In this document: positions 24,789-34,051 of the stretch, piece after piece
How positions within the stretch are numbered: position 1 is the first letter of the stretch
How the letters are laid out: each line of letters opens with the position of its first letter
DNA from: Sporomusaceae bacterium
GTDB lineage: Bacteria; Bacillota; Negativicutes; UBA1444
Length of the DNA: 64,000 bases
Reading direction: 5' to 3'
NCBI GenBank assembly: GCA_018434355.1
Contig: JAHDPL010000011.1
Span: forward strand, 183,334-247,333
Made by a program: the position numbers and the translations under genes
The notes under the pieces: model-generated
Told to the model about the DNA's origin: nothing
The model's input: only the letters and a program-made list of their open reading frames with translations
Databases searched by the model: none

Positions 24789-25736
24789 ATGCCGGAACGA
24801 TGCACTTCACTACGGGTTTTTAGCGGCAACGCGCATCCGGAGCTGGCGCAGGAAGTCGTGCGTCACATGGGGACCGAGCTCGGACAGTCTTGGGTCAATA
24901 GCCTGTCTGACGGGGAGACCCGGGTTGAAATCGGCGAAAGCGTTCGCGGCAAAGATGTTTTTATCGTGCAACCAACCAGTCCGCCGGTGAATGAAACGAC
25001 GATGGAATTGCTGATTATGGTCGATGCGTTTCGCCGTGCGTCCGCCAAACGGATTACGGTTGTGATGCCGTATTACGGCTATGCGCGACAGGACTTGAAA
25101 GCGAAGGGGCGCGAACCGATCAGCGCAAAGATGGTAGCCAATCTGTTGGCGGCCGGCGGGGTGGACCGGATTGTCTGCATGGACTTGCATGTGCCACAGA
25201 TACAGGGTTTTTTTGATATTCCGATGGACCACCTTACAGCATTGCCGATTTTAGCGGACTATTTTAGGGATTGCGGCGGTGGGGATACAGTGCTGGTTTC
25301 GCCGGACCTGGGCGGTGTTGCCAGGGCCAGGGCGTTGGCGGAGCGTATCGGCGGCTCAATCGCCATCTTAGAGAAAAAACGTCTGGCGCCGACGCGGGTG
25401 GTGGTGTCGAATGTGATCGGCGATGTGCGAGGCAAAACTGCGATCATGATTGACGATATCATTGCCACAGCCAGTACGGTCGAACAGGGAGCCTGTTTTC
25501 TCCGTGAAGCCGGCGCTCACAGTGTTTCCGTCTGCTGCACGCATCCGCTGCTGCTCGGGCGGGCAGTGCAACGGTTGACAAATGCACCGATCGAAAAAGT
25601 GATTGTGACCAACACGATTCCGTTGACGGCGGAAAAGCGGATTGACAAGCTGCAGGTTCTGTCGATTGGACGGCTGCTGGCGGACTCGATTTTGGCGATC
25701 CATAACGAAAGTTCGGTCAGCCGATTGTTCTGTTAG
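24789..25736 (+). CDS. Ribose-phosphate pyrophosphokinase (PRPP synthetase) paralogue
   Basis: The 315-residue protein follows the PRPP synthetase plan: FSGNAHPELAQEV at the N-terminus, SDGETRVEIGESVRGKDVF near 38-56, YYGYARQDLKAKGREPISAK near 96-115, DLHVPQIQGFFDIP near 131-144 and the PRPP loop IMIDDIIATASTVEQG near 220-235. It would convert ribose 5-phosphate and ATP to PRPP. The PRPP loop and the flexible catalytic loop (KKRLAPTRVVVS) depart from the most conserved forms, so it may be a second copy. AAGGAGG supports ATG 24789. It faces away from the amidotransferase gene. Confidence 0.85.
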   Translation: MPERCTSLRVFSGNAHPELAQEVVRHMGTELGQSWVNSLSDGETRVEIGESVRGKDVFIVQPTSPPVNETTMELLIMVDAFRRASAKRITVVMPYYGYARQDLKAKGREPISAKMVANLLAAGGVDRIVCMDLHVPQIQGFFDIPMDHLTALPILADYFRDCGGGDTVLVSPDLGGVARARALAERIGGSIAILEKKRLAPTRVVVSNVIGDVRGKTAIMIDDIIATASTVEQGACFLREAGAHSVSVCCTHPLLLGRAVQRLTNAPIEKVIVTNTIPLTAEKRIDKLQVLSIGRLLADSILAIHNESSVSRLFC

Positions 25737-25816
25737 GCCGGCAGGGCAGGATTTTGCCGGTCGGCGCGGAAAAGTACAAGAGTAGCGATGATTTGGTTAG
25801 GAGCGGTTCGATTCCG

Positions 25817-26692
25817 ATGCACAGTTTTGGTCTGGGTGTTCTGTTGATCATGTTATCGGCGTTCGGGTTCGGACTGATGCCGATTTTTGCCTCTTATGCT
25901 TATGCGGGCGGAGTTAATGTTCCAACACTCTTGTTCTGGCGGTTTTCACTTGCCGCAGTCTGTCTTTTTTCCTATCTGTTCTGGCGGCGTACCGTATGGC
26001 GGCTCGGGCGACGCGAATTGCTGGCGCTGCTGTTTCTGGGCGCTGTACTGTACACCTTGCAGTCTGCGTTTTACTTTTCGGCGGTCCGTTATATCCCGGC
26101 TTCATTGGCCGCCCTGGTTCTGTACCTTTATCCGGTGTTCGTGGCGGGACTGGCGATTTGGCTGGACAAGGAAACCCTTTCTTTGCATACGGTGCTGCCG
26201 GCGGCTTTGTCGCTGACCGGGATTGCCGTTGTTCTTGGCGCACCGCTGGATGAAGTGGATGGGTTCGGCGTGTTGCTGGCCTTTGGCGCCGCGATTGTGT
26301 ACTCGATCTATATCACGCTGGGGCGCAGAGTGGTCGCGGCAGTATCTCCACTGATGACCAGCGCGGTGATTTCGGCGTTTGCTGCGTTGAGTTTCCTGCT
26401 GTTCGGCCTGGCGGACAGTTCGTTGCAGTTTGCGTTCTCCGGGGCGACTTGGGCCGTGATTGCCGGTGTTGTCCTGTTTTCAACGATATTGGCGATGGCG
26501 ACGTTTTTTGCCGGTATGGAACGAATCGGCGCCACCCGCGCCTCCATCCTTAGCACGGTCGAACCGGTGGTTACCATCGGTTGTTCGGCGGTGCTGCTGG
26601 GAGAGAAGCTGTCCTGGCTGCAGGGATTCGGCGCATTGTTGGTTCTGACAGGCGCCGTTTGGGTGGTGTGGCAGCGGCAGCAGCCGACTTGA
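25817..26692 (+). CDS. EamA/DMT-family transporter
   Basis: The 291-residue protein has ten hydrophobic helices in two EamA repeats (about 1-140 and 150-290), with the typical PASLAALVLYLYPVFVA segment ending the first repeat and a matching STVEPVVTIGCSAVLLGE in the second. Members export amino acids or metabolites. The chosen ATG has AGGAG 12 bases ahead, somewhat far; an upstream TTG or in-frame start at 25754 is possible. It follows the PRPP synthetase gene by 80 bases in the same direction. Confidence 0.82.
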   Translation: MHSFGLGVLLIMLSAFGFGLMPIFASYAYAGGVNVPTLLFWRFSLAAVCLFSYLFWRRTVWRLGRRELLALLFLGAVLYTLQSAFYFSAVRYIPASLAALVLYLYPVFVAGLAIWLDKETLSLHTVLPAALSLTGIAVVLGAPLDEVDGFGVLLAFGAAIVYSIYITLGRRVVAAVSPLMTSAVISAFAALSFLLFGLADSSLQFAFSGATWAVIAGVVLFSTILAMATFFAGMERIGATRASILSTVEPVVTIGCSAVLLGEKLSWLQGFGALLVLTGAVWVVWQRQQPT

Positions 26693-26731
26693 CTAGAATA
26701 AGAAAAAATATATTAAAGGTGGGGAAGCGTA

Positions 26732-27301
26732 ATGTTCAGAGATTTGGTAACCGCTAACCGGAGTTTTCGCCGTTTTGTCGAAAGTGAGATGATATCGCGG
26801 CAAACCTTGCTGGAACTGATCGACCTGGCCAGACTCAGTCCGTCCGGCGCCAACAAACAGGCGCTGCGTTACTATGTTTCCTGCGATGAAAAACAGAACG
26901 AACGGGTATTTGAAGCCTTGGCCTGGGCCGCTTACTTCAAAGACTGGGCTGGACCGGTTGCCGGTGAACGTCCGAGCGGCTATATTGTCATCGTGCAGGA
27001 TCAGGCGAACAAAATGGTCAGCGGCATCGATTACGGCATCGCTGCGCAGACGATTCTGCTGGGCGCCGTTGAAAAAGGACTGGGCGGCTGCATGATCGGC
27101 AACATCAACAAACCCAAACTGGAAGATGCGCTGAATATCCCGGAGAACTATGAGATTCTTTTGGTGATTGCCCTGGGCAAGCCCAAAGAAACCGTAGTGA
27201 TCGATGAGATCGACAGCGACGGAGACATCAAATACTGGCGGGATGAGGCGCAGGTCCATCATGTGCCGAAACGCAAATTGAAGGACATCGTGTTGAACTA
27301 A
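26732..27301 (+). CDS. Nitroreductase family protein
   Basis: The 189-residue protein starts TANRSFRRF and has the FMN-contacting SPSGANKQALRYYVS segment (about 33-47), IDYGIAAQTILLGAVEKGLGGCMIG near 95-119 and a GKPKETV motif near 149. It is a single-domain, probably dimeric FMN reductase; the natural substrate is unknown. AAAGGTGGGG supports the ATG. It lies 27 bases before fbp. Confidence 0.85.
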   Translation: MFRDLVTANRSFRRFVESEMISRQTLLELIDLARLSPSGANKQALRYYVSCDEKQNERVFEALAWAAYFKDWAGPVAGERPSGYIVIVQDQANKMVSGIDYGIAAQTILLGAVEKGLGGCMIGNINKPKLEDALNIPENYEILLVIALGKPKETVVIDEIDSDGDIKYWRDEAQVHHVPKRKLKDIVLN

Positions 27302-27327
27302 AGATTAACCGGACGGGAGACTGTGAC

Positions 27328-29301
27328 ATGGTAGACGAAAAAGAAGTGCGGTATTTGACGCTGCTGGCGGAAAAGTATCCTTCGATACAGGCCGCCTCCA
27401 ATGAAATCATCAATTTGTCGGCCCAACTGCAGCTGTTGAAAGGGACCGAGCATTTCCTGTCCGATGTTCATGGCGAGCACGAGGCCTTTCAGCATGTGAT
27501 CCGTAATGGTGCAGGTTCGATCTGGCGAAAGATCGAGGAGATTTTCGCTGACTCCCTGACTAAGCGCGAACAGCGCAATCTGGCCACGCTGATTTACTAC
27601 CCGGAAGAGAAGGTCCCGCTGATGTTGCAGTCGGTGCCGGATCCGGCCGAGTGGAGCCGGTTGACGCTGGTCAGGCTGATCAAGCTATGCAAATTGCTGA
27701 CTTCCAAGTATCGCCGGGAAACCGTCCGGCAGTTTCTGCCGCCGCATGTGGCGCCGCTGATCGAGGAACTGCTTGACGAGCAGGCCAAGGTCGAAAACAA
27801 AGCCGATTACTACCAGAGCCTGCTTGAGACGATCATCGACACAGGCAGAGCCCAGCACTACATCGTGCATTTGTCTGAACTGATCCAGCGCCTCGCCATC
27901 ACCCGGCTGCATGTGATCGGCGATATCTACGACCGGGGGCCGGGCGCGCACCTAATCCTAGATGCGTTGATGGAATACCATCAGGTCGACATCCAGTGGG
28001 GCAACCATGACATTCTGTGGATGGGCGCGGCGGCCGGCAGTGATGCCTGTATCGCCAATGTCGTGCGGACCTGTCTGCGTTACGGCAACATGGAGACGCT
28101 GGAAAACGGCTATGGCGTCAGTTTGCTGCCGCTGGCTTCCTTTGCGATCGAAACTTATGCTGACGACCCCTGCGAACTGTTTAGGCCGAAAGTGCCGCAG
28201 GACGGAGAGTTTTCCCAGCAGGAGATCCGCCTGATGGCCCAGATGCAGAAGGCGATGGCAATCATCCAGTTCAAACTGGAAAGCCAGCTGATCAAACGGC
28301 GGCCGCATTATAAGATGGACGACAGACTATTGCTGGATAAAACTGATTTTGCCGCCGGCACGGTATTGATTGACGGAACCGCCTATCCATTGCTGGACAA
28401 ACACTTTCCCACCATCGACCCATTGCGGCCGGATGCGTTGACCGCCGCCGAACAAGCGGTGGTCGACAAACTGAGGCATTCGTTTGTCCATAGCCGGAAA
28501 CTGCAGCAACACACCCGGTTTTTGTTCGCCAACGGCAGCATCTATCTGATTCACGACGGAAATCTGCTGTATCACGGCTGTATCGCGATGAATGATGACG
28601 GATCATTCCGCTCGTTCAATGTCGATGGCAGAGCCTTCGCCGGCAAAGCTTTTCTCGACCGGGTCGATCGCCTGGCCCGGCAGGGCTACTTTTCCACTGA
28701 CAATCCGGCCCAGAAACAATACGGCATGGATGCGATGTGGTTTTTGTGGTGCGCGCCGGAATCGCCGCTGTTCGGAAAAGAGAAGATGGCGACTTTTGAA
28801 CGCTACTTTTTAGCGGACCCGGTCACCCACAAAGAAAAGCGCAATGCTTATTATGCACTGCGCGATACGGTGGATACGGCTGAGAAAATATTGCGTGAGT
28901 TTGGTCTGGACAGCAAGAACGGTCACATCATCAACGGTCATGTGCCGGTAAAAGTGGTCAAGGGTGAACGGCCGGTCAAGGCAAACGGGCGGTTGATCGT
29001 CATTGACGGCGGATTTTCACGGGCCTATCAGAAAGAAACCGGCATCGCAGGCTATACGTTGATTTCTAATTCACGAGGCTGGCTGCTGGCGGCGCATCAG
29101 CCGTTCGAGTCCCGGCAACGGGCGATTTGCGATGAAGTCGACATGGATTCGGAAACGGAGATTATTGAGAGTCATCCCGAGCGGATGCATATCAGGCATA
29201 CTGATGAAGGCAAGGCGATTCAGCGGGACATTGACCAGTTGAAAGCGTTGCTGGAAGCCTATCGCGAAGGTTCGATCAAGGAGCGGCGTCTATCGGTGTA
29301 G
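27328..29301 (+). CDS. fbp: Fructose-1,6-bisphosphatase, class III
   Basis: At 657 residues this matches the long class III fructose-bisphosphatase of Firmicutes. The calcineurin-like metal-binding signature is present: SDVHGEHEAF near 47-56, VIGDIYDRGPGAH near 196-208, IQWGNHDILWMGA near 223-235 and IINGHVPVK near 537. It removes the 1-phosphate in gluconeogenesis and is usually manganese-dependent. A short gap separates it from the upstream nitroreductase and 33 bases from the following c-di-GMP gene. This gene is a useful taxonomic pointer to Firmicutes. Confidence 0.95.
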   Translation: MVDEKEVRYLTLLAEKYPSIQAASNEIINLSAQLQLLKGTEHFLSDVHGEHEAFQHVIRNGAGSIWRKIEEIFADSLTKREQRNLATLIYYPEEKVPLMLQSVPDPAEWSRLTLVRLIKLCKLLTSKYRRETVRQFLPPHVAPLIEELLDEQAKVENKADYYQSLLETIIDTGRAQHYIVHLSELIQRLAITRLHVIGDIYDRGPGAHLILDALMEYHQVDIQWGNHDILWMGAAAGSDACIANVVRTCLRYGNMETLENGYGVSLLPLASFAIETYADDPCELFRPKVPQDGEFSQQEIRLMAQMQKAMAIIQFKLESQLIKRRPHYKMDDRLLLDKTDFAAGTVLIDGTAYPLLDKHFPTIDPLRPDALTAAEQAVVDKLRHSFVHSRKLQQHTRFLFANGSIYLIHDGNLLYHGCIAMNDDGSFRSFNVDGRAFAGKAFLDRVDRLARQGYFSTDNPAQKQYGMDAMWFLWCAPESPLFGKEKMATFERYFLADPVTHKEKRNAYYALRDTVDTAEKILREFGLDSKNGHIINGHVPVKVVKGERPVKANGRLIVIDGGFSRAYQKETGIAGYTLISNSRGWLLAAHQPFESRQRAICDEVDMDSETEIIESHPERMHIRHTDEGKAIQRDIDQLKALLEAYREGSIKERRLSV

Positions 29302-29334
29302 ATACTGCTGCTTGTCGCGGAGGAGCGTCAGCGG

Positions 29335-32300
29335 ATGAGAAACGGGCCTGTCACAACCAGGATTGTGGGCTGGATTATCGGAGGAACGCTACTGGCTTTT
29401 GCCATATTCAACATGGCGAATTACTATTTTGCGTTTCAATCCTATTATGCGCGGATTAGCCGCGACAATCAGATTCACACGCAAAATGTGGCGTTCAGCG
29501 TATCCGCCTTTTATGAAATGGTGTACCGGGTCGTCGGTGAAATGGCGCAAACACAGGAAGTCGTCAGTCCGGACCCTGCTCAACAGCAGGATTTTTTGCG
29601 GCAACGTTTTGCTCAGCATGGATTTTTTGACAATTTGGTGTTGCAGCGCGTGCCTGACGGAGTCCAGACCGCCCGGGTGCGAGGGATAAGCGTCGCCCGG
29701 CCCGAACGTTGGTGGTTCCGCAGGCTTTTGGCCGACCCCAGGCCGTTTGTCAGTCCGGCATTTTTTTCCTTTGGCTTTGACAGCAACACGCCGACGCCGG
29801 TGACCGGAGTGTTTTTCCCCGTTGTGAAAGATGGTCGCATGATCAGCACGTTGGCTGCTTTTTTGCGTCTGGACGAAGTGCAGGCAAGAGTCGGTCGTCA
29901 TTATCTCAATGACGACCGATTTACTTATATTTTGGATGAAAACGGCGTGGTCATCGCTCACCCGCAGTGGGAAAAGACCAAGCTGCAACATAATTACAAG
30001 ACGGGGGAGCGGGCGCTGGTGGCCCGGGATGAAACAGGAACCTATCTTTTGGCTGGCGCCGACTATCGCCTCGCTTATGAACCGGTTGAGGTGGCTCCGG
30101 GACTGCAGCAGATTGTAAGAAGGGTTTTGGCTGGTGAATCAGGCACGGCGGAATACACCGATCTGAACGGACGACGGATGTTATGCAGTTTCAATCCGGT
30201 CAAACTGGCCGGTTATGGACCTTCCTGGGCGGCGATCACCGTTCAGGACAAAGAAACGGCGCTGGCGGCTTTGCAAAAAACCGCCGAGCGTAGCGCGGCT
30301 CTTTCGTTTTTTGTGTTGGCCTGTCTGGCCGGAATCATTCTCTGGCAAAGCCGTGAAATGGTGAAAGGAGCTCAGCGGCTACAACAAACCAACGTTGCGC
30401 TGGAAGTGGAGGTGGGCGAGAGAACGCGGGCGGAAGCCGAACTGAAGGCGGCAAATCAAGAATTAACTGCGCTTAACGAAGAAATGTTGGCGGTCGCAGA
30501 TGAACTGCAGGAAACGAATCGCAAGTTGTTGTTGGAGATCGAAGATCGTCAGGCTGCCGAAACGAAGCTGCGACTTCGGGAAAAGCAGTATCGTGCGATT
30601 GTTCGGCTAATGGCCGATAACCGCGCTGCATTTGATGTGCAGATGCAGAGTATGCTGGATAGCGCCCTGGAGTTGGTTGATTCGATTGATGGGTACATTG
30701 CACTGATCGAATCGGGTCGAATGCTGGTTCGTTATGCACGCGGCAACCGCGAGACTCTGCTTGGACAGGATTTGACGGAGGAAGGCGGATTGTTGCCGCA
30801 TGCAGTGAAGTCAGGCAATCTGCAATACGTGGAAGACTACCAGAATTTTGCCGACCGCAAACAAGGCGGGGTGTGGGAGACCCAGAGCACTGCCGTGGTC
30901 TTGCCGCTAAAAAAAGGAGAAGTGGTTGTCGGCGCTCTATCTATTGCATGGAAGGCTCAGATTCACAAATTGGCAAACGATGAAATCGAGATGCTGCAAC
31001 AGTTTGCAGATATGGCATCATTGGCGTTTCAGGGCGCGAAGTTGCGCGAAGATCTTCGCCATGTTGCTTACCATGACGGATTGACAGGGTTTCCCAACCG
31101 GGCCAGCCTGAGCGAAAAGCTGACGCAAGAGTTGGCGGCAGTTGAAGTAGATGGCGGTGGCGGAGTCCTGTTTTATGTCGACTTGGATGAACTCAAGGGA
31201 ATCAATGACAACTTCGGCCATTCGGCCGGTGATCGGCTGCTGGTCAGCGTTGGCCAAGCGATCCGCGAAATCGTCGGCGATAGTGTATTTGTATCTCGGC
31301 TGGGCGGCGACGAATTTGTCGTTGTTTTGACGGAGGCGATGCAACCCGAAGCGATTTCCAAGCTTGCCGACCAACTGGTGTCAGGGTTGCACCGCGACTA
31401 TGCATTTGGCAATGAATCGGCCCGGGTTTCGGCCAGTGTCGGTATTGTTGCGTTTCCCCGCGACGGCCACAGCGTCGAAGAACTGATGAAGAAAGCCGAT
31501 AATGCGATGTATGCTGCCAAAGCGGCCGGACGCAACTGTTGGCGGTTCTTTGACCCGGTCATGCTGCGCGATGCGCAGGAGAAGATGCTGCTCACCAACA
31601 GTCTGCATCATGCACTGGAACGGCAGGAACTGCAAGTGTTGTATCAGCCGCAGGTCGACTTGCGCACACGGCGGGTCGTCGGTCTGGAAGCGTTGGTGCG
31701 CTGGAACAGCAAAGAGCATGGCCCCGTTTCACCGGCTAGGTTCATTCCGTTGGCCGAGCAAAGTCAGCTGATCTTTCCGATCGGCATGTGGGTATTGCAA
31801 CAAGCCTGCGATTTTGCCCGGCAACTCGCGCAGAACGGTTTTTCTGACGTAAGGGTGGCCGTGAATCTTTCGCCCAAACAACTGGCCAGCGAATCTTTGG
31901 TCGGTGGAGTTAACGACTTGATTGCCGCTGCCGAAATCGCGCCGCAGCAACTGGAACTGGAAATCACCGAAAGTGCCTTGTTATCTTCGTTGGAAGAAAG
32001 TGGCCGACGTTTGGAGCAGCTTGCGGCGCTGGGGGTTGGCTTGGCGCTGGATGATTTTGGTACAGGTTATTCTTCGTTGACGCATCTGCGGCTGTTTCCA
32101 GTGGAAACGCTGAAAATTGACAAGGCGTTCATCGACAATGCGCCGGGACGTGAATCCGTGTTGGTCCAGTCTTTGATCCGGTTTGCCCAGAGCCTGAAGA
32201 TGACGGTGGTTGCGGAAGGGGTCGAACGGAGTGAACAGGTCGATTTTTTGCGCTCCAGCGGCTGTGATATTGTGCAGGGCTATTTCATGAGCCGGCCGTT

Positions 32301-32364
32301 GCCGGCGAGTGAAGCGATTGCATTTGTCCGAACCCGAAATGATGCAATTGACGTCGTGAAATGA
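29335..32364 (+). CDS. Membrane CACHE-GAF-GGDEF-EAL c-di-GMP enzyme
   Basis: The 1009-residue protein has a membrane segment at about 15-32, a double-CACHE-like extracytoplasmic sensor (about 33-315), a second membrane segment (about 323-340), a coiled coil rich in E and A (about 345-415), a GAF-like domain (about 420-560), GGDEF (RLGGDEFVVVL near 654-664; no RxxD inhibitory site) and EAL (GLEALVRW near 782-789, then NLSPKQ, EITESAL, DDFGTGYSSL, EGVE). All main phosphodiesterase metal ligands appear present and the GGDEF is also intact, so it could make and break c-di-GMP. A TRAP-type binding protein gene follows after ten bases. Confidence 0.92.
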   Translation: MRNGPVTTRIVGWIIGGTLLAFAIFNMANYYFAFQSYYARISRDNQIHTQNVAFSVSAFYEMVYRVVGEMAQTQEVVSPDPAQQQDFLRQRFAQHGFFDNLVLQRVPDGVQTARVRGISVARPERWWFRRLLADPRPFVSPAFFSFGFDSNTPTPVTGVFFPVVKDGRMISTLAAFLRLDEVQARVGRHYLNDDRFTYILDENGVVIAHPQWEKTKLQHNYKTGERALVARDETGTYLLAGADYRLAYEPVEVAPGLQQIVRRVLAGESGTAEYTDLNGRRMLCSFNPVKLAGYGPSWAAITVQDKETALAALQKTAERSAALSFFVLACLAGIILWQSREMVKGAQRLQQTNVALEVEVGERTRAEAELKAANQELTALNEEMLAVADELQETNRKLLLEIEDRQAAETKLRLREKQYRAIVRLMADNRAAFDVQMQSMLDSALELVDSIDGYIALIESGRMLVRYARGNRETLLGQDLTEEGGLLPHAVKSGNLQYVEDYQNFADRKQGGVWETQSTAVVLPLKKGEVVVGALSIAWKAQIHKLANDEIEMLQQFADMASLAFQGAKLREDLRHVAYHDGLTGFPNRASLSEKLTQELAAVEVDGGGGVLFYVDLDELKGINDNFGHSAGDRLLVSVGQAIREIVGDSVFVSRLGGDEFVVVLTEAMQPEAISKLADQLVSGLHRDYAFGNESARVSASVGIVAFPRDGHSVEELMKKADNAMYAAKAAGRNCWRFFDPVMLRDAQEKMLLTNSLHHALERQELQVLYQPQVDLRTRRVVGLEALVRWNSKEHGPVSPARFIPLAEQSQLIFPIGMWVLQQACDFARQLAQNGFSDVRVAVNLSPKQLASESLVGGVNDLIAAAEIAPQQLELEITESALLSSLEESGRRLEQLAALGVGLALDDFGTGYSSLTHLRLFPVETLKIDKAFIDNAPGRESVLVQSLIRFAQSLKMTVVAEGVERSEQVDFLRSSGCDIVQGYFMSRPLPASEAIAFVRTRNDAIDVVK

Positions 32365-32374
32365 GGCGTATGCG

Positions 32375-33418
32375 ATGGTAAGACAACGAAGCTGGCTGAA
32401 GGGTAAGTGTCTGATTGGTTTGGTGATGCTGCTGGTTGTTTTTGTTCTGACCGGTTGCGCCGCCAGGTCGCCGTCAGCGCAGAGCGGACCGGTGGTTTTG
32501 AAACTCGGTACGGAAACAGCGCTTGATACGCCGGAAACCCGCGGATCGAAAAAACTGGCGGATTTGGTCAAAGAGAAGTCAAACGGTACGCTTGTCATCG
32601 AAGTGTATGAAAACGCCCGTTTGGGAACGATGAAAGAACGCGGCGAAGGAATGCGGATGGGCAGTGTGGACATGGGGACTTCGTCGGTCGGCTTTTTGGC
32701 GTCCTATGTCCCGCTATTGGGGATTTTCGACTTGCCTTACGTTTATCGGGACAAGGCACATGAACTCAGGGTGTTCGACAGCGAGATCGGTCGTGAAGTC
32801 GACAAAAAATTGCAGGCTCAGGGCCTGCGGGTGATTTGTTACTTTGATGCGGGAGTCAGGCATATCACGAACAATCGAAAGCCGGTTCGCACCCCAGGCG
32901 ACTTGAAAGGGTTAAGAATCCGGGTGCCGCAGACCGAGGCCAGCAGCGAAGGATTCAAGGCGCTGGGGGCGTTGCCGACGCCGCTGGCATTTGGTGAGGT
33001 ATACATGGCCTTGAAGCAGAATGTGGTGGAAGGACAAGAAAACCCCTTGTCACTGGTTTTGCACAACCGCTTTTACGAAGTCCAAAAATATCTGTCGCTC
33101 ACAGGGCATCAGGCTTTCATCCAGGTGCTGACGATCAGCGAGAAACGCTGGCAGCAATTGACGCCGCAGCATCAGCTGATTCTGTTGGAATCGGCCCGGG
33201 AAGCCGAAAAATATCAGCGGCAGCTGGAGGCTGCCGCTGAGGATGAAGTGTTGCGGGAACTCAAAGTTCGCGGGATGCAGGTCAACCATGTGGAGAATGT
33301 TGCATTATTTGCTGAGCTGGCCGCTCCGCTTCGGTCGATATATATCAAAAAACTGGGGGATCCGGCCCGCGAGCTGTTCGACCGTATTGACGCCCTACGT
33401 GAAACAGACGGCAAATAA
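32375..33418 (+). CDS. Orphan TRAP-type (DctP) solute-binding lipoprotein
   Basis: The 347-residue product has a lipoprotein signal (VVFVLTGCAA; lipid-bearing Cys near 27) and a DctP-family body: VVLKLGTETALDTPET near the start, MRMGSVDMGTSSVGFLASYVP near 89-109, IRVPQTEASSEGFKALGALPTPLAFGEVYMALKQNVVEGQENPLS near 184-230, including the arginine that commonly grips a carboxylate. TRAP permease genes (dctQ, dctM) are absent from the neighbourhood. Its start is ten bases after the CACHE-GGDEF-EAL stop, so the two are probably translated together, and it may present a ligand to that sensor. Confidence 0.9.
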   Translation: MVRQRSWLKGKCLIGLVMLLVVFVLTGCAARSPSAQSGPVVLKLGTETALDTPETRGSKKLADLVKEKSNGTLVIEVYENARLGTMKERGEGMRMGSVDMGTSSVGFLASYVPLLGIFDLPYVYRDKAHELRVFDSEIGREVDKKLQAQGLRVICYFDAGVRHITNNRKPVRTPGDLKGLRIRVPQTEASSEGFKALGALPTPLAFGEVYMALKQNVVEGQENPLSLVLHNRFYEVQKYLSLTGHQAFIQVLTISEKRWQQLTPQHQLILLESAREAEKYQRQLEAAAEDEVLRELKVRGMQVNHVENVALFAELAAPLRSIYIKKLGDPARELFDRIDALRETDGK

Positions 33419-33421
33419 AGG

Positions 33422-34000
33422 TTAAATTTTGCTGACGTCGACCACGTATTCGATTTTATCGGCGACTTTTTGCGAAACCTCGGCGCCGAACAATTCCCTT
33501 AGCAGGAAAAAGCCAAGCTCGATGCCGGAACTGACGCCGCCGGCAGTGATGATCTTACCTTGCGGCACGACTTTTTCCTTGACGACCTCGATCGAATAAG
33601 CGGCTAAGTCGTCGTAGTATTCATGGTAGGTCGTTGCTTTTTTACCTGTCAATAGCCCTGCTTCGGCCAACAGGAACGAGCCGGTGCAGACGGAAGTGAT
33701 GTGACTGGCCAGCGGTTCCTGACGTTTGATGAAATCAAGAATGACCGGGTTCTTCATTGCCTGACGACGGCCCTGACCGCCGGGGATTACCAGGATGTCG
33801 AGCTGCGGGCAGGCTGCAAGAGTGGCGTCCGGCAAAACGCGCATTCCGTTGTAAGCACGGACCGGCTCTGCGGTTTCGGCCACGACCAAAACCCGCGAAC
33901 TGTCAGGCCGCACTTTGTTGACAAAACTCAGGACTTCAAACGGACCGACAAAGTCAAGTTCCTCAGCGTCGGGGAAAATCAGGATACCGATGGTTAGCAA
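33422..34000 (-). CDS. DJ-1/PfpI family protein
   Basis: The 192-residue protein has the class I amidotransferase-like fold of the DJ-1/PfpI group. LDFVGPFEVLSFV lies near residues 15-27, DILVIPGGQGRR near 68-79 and the nucleophile elbow SVCTGSFLLAEAGLL near 102-116, with the cysteine at the expected place. Similar proteins act as isonitrile hydratases, chaperones or AraC-type sensor domains. GAGGAG lies eight bases before TTG 34000; a GTG at 34009 overlaps that site. The gene ends four bases past the convergent DctP gene. Confidence 0.82.
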   Translation of the reverse strand: MLTIGILIFPDAEELDFVGPFEVLSFVNKVRPDSSRVLVVAETAEPVRAYNGMRVLPDATLAACPQLDILVIPGGQGRRQAMKNPVILDFIKRQEPLASHITSVCTGSFLLAEAGLLTGKKATTYHEYYDDLAAYSIEVVKEKVVPQGKIITAGGVSSGIELGFFLLRELFGAEVSQKVADKIEYVVDVSKI

Positions 34001-34051
34001 GACGATCACTCCTCATTTCTGATGATGCTTGCTTTTATCATACCTGCAATT

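Noticed and set aside
24629..24829. Extended N-terminus for the amidotransferase
   Set aside because: It would place a terminator hairpin inside the gene and lacks a ribosome site; GGAGGG before ATG 24628 is clear.
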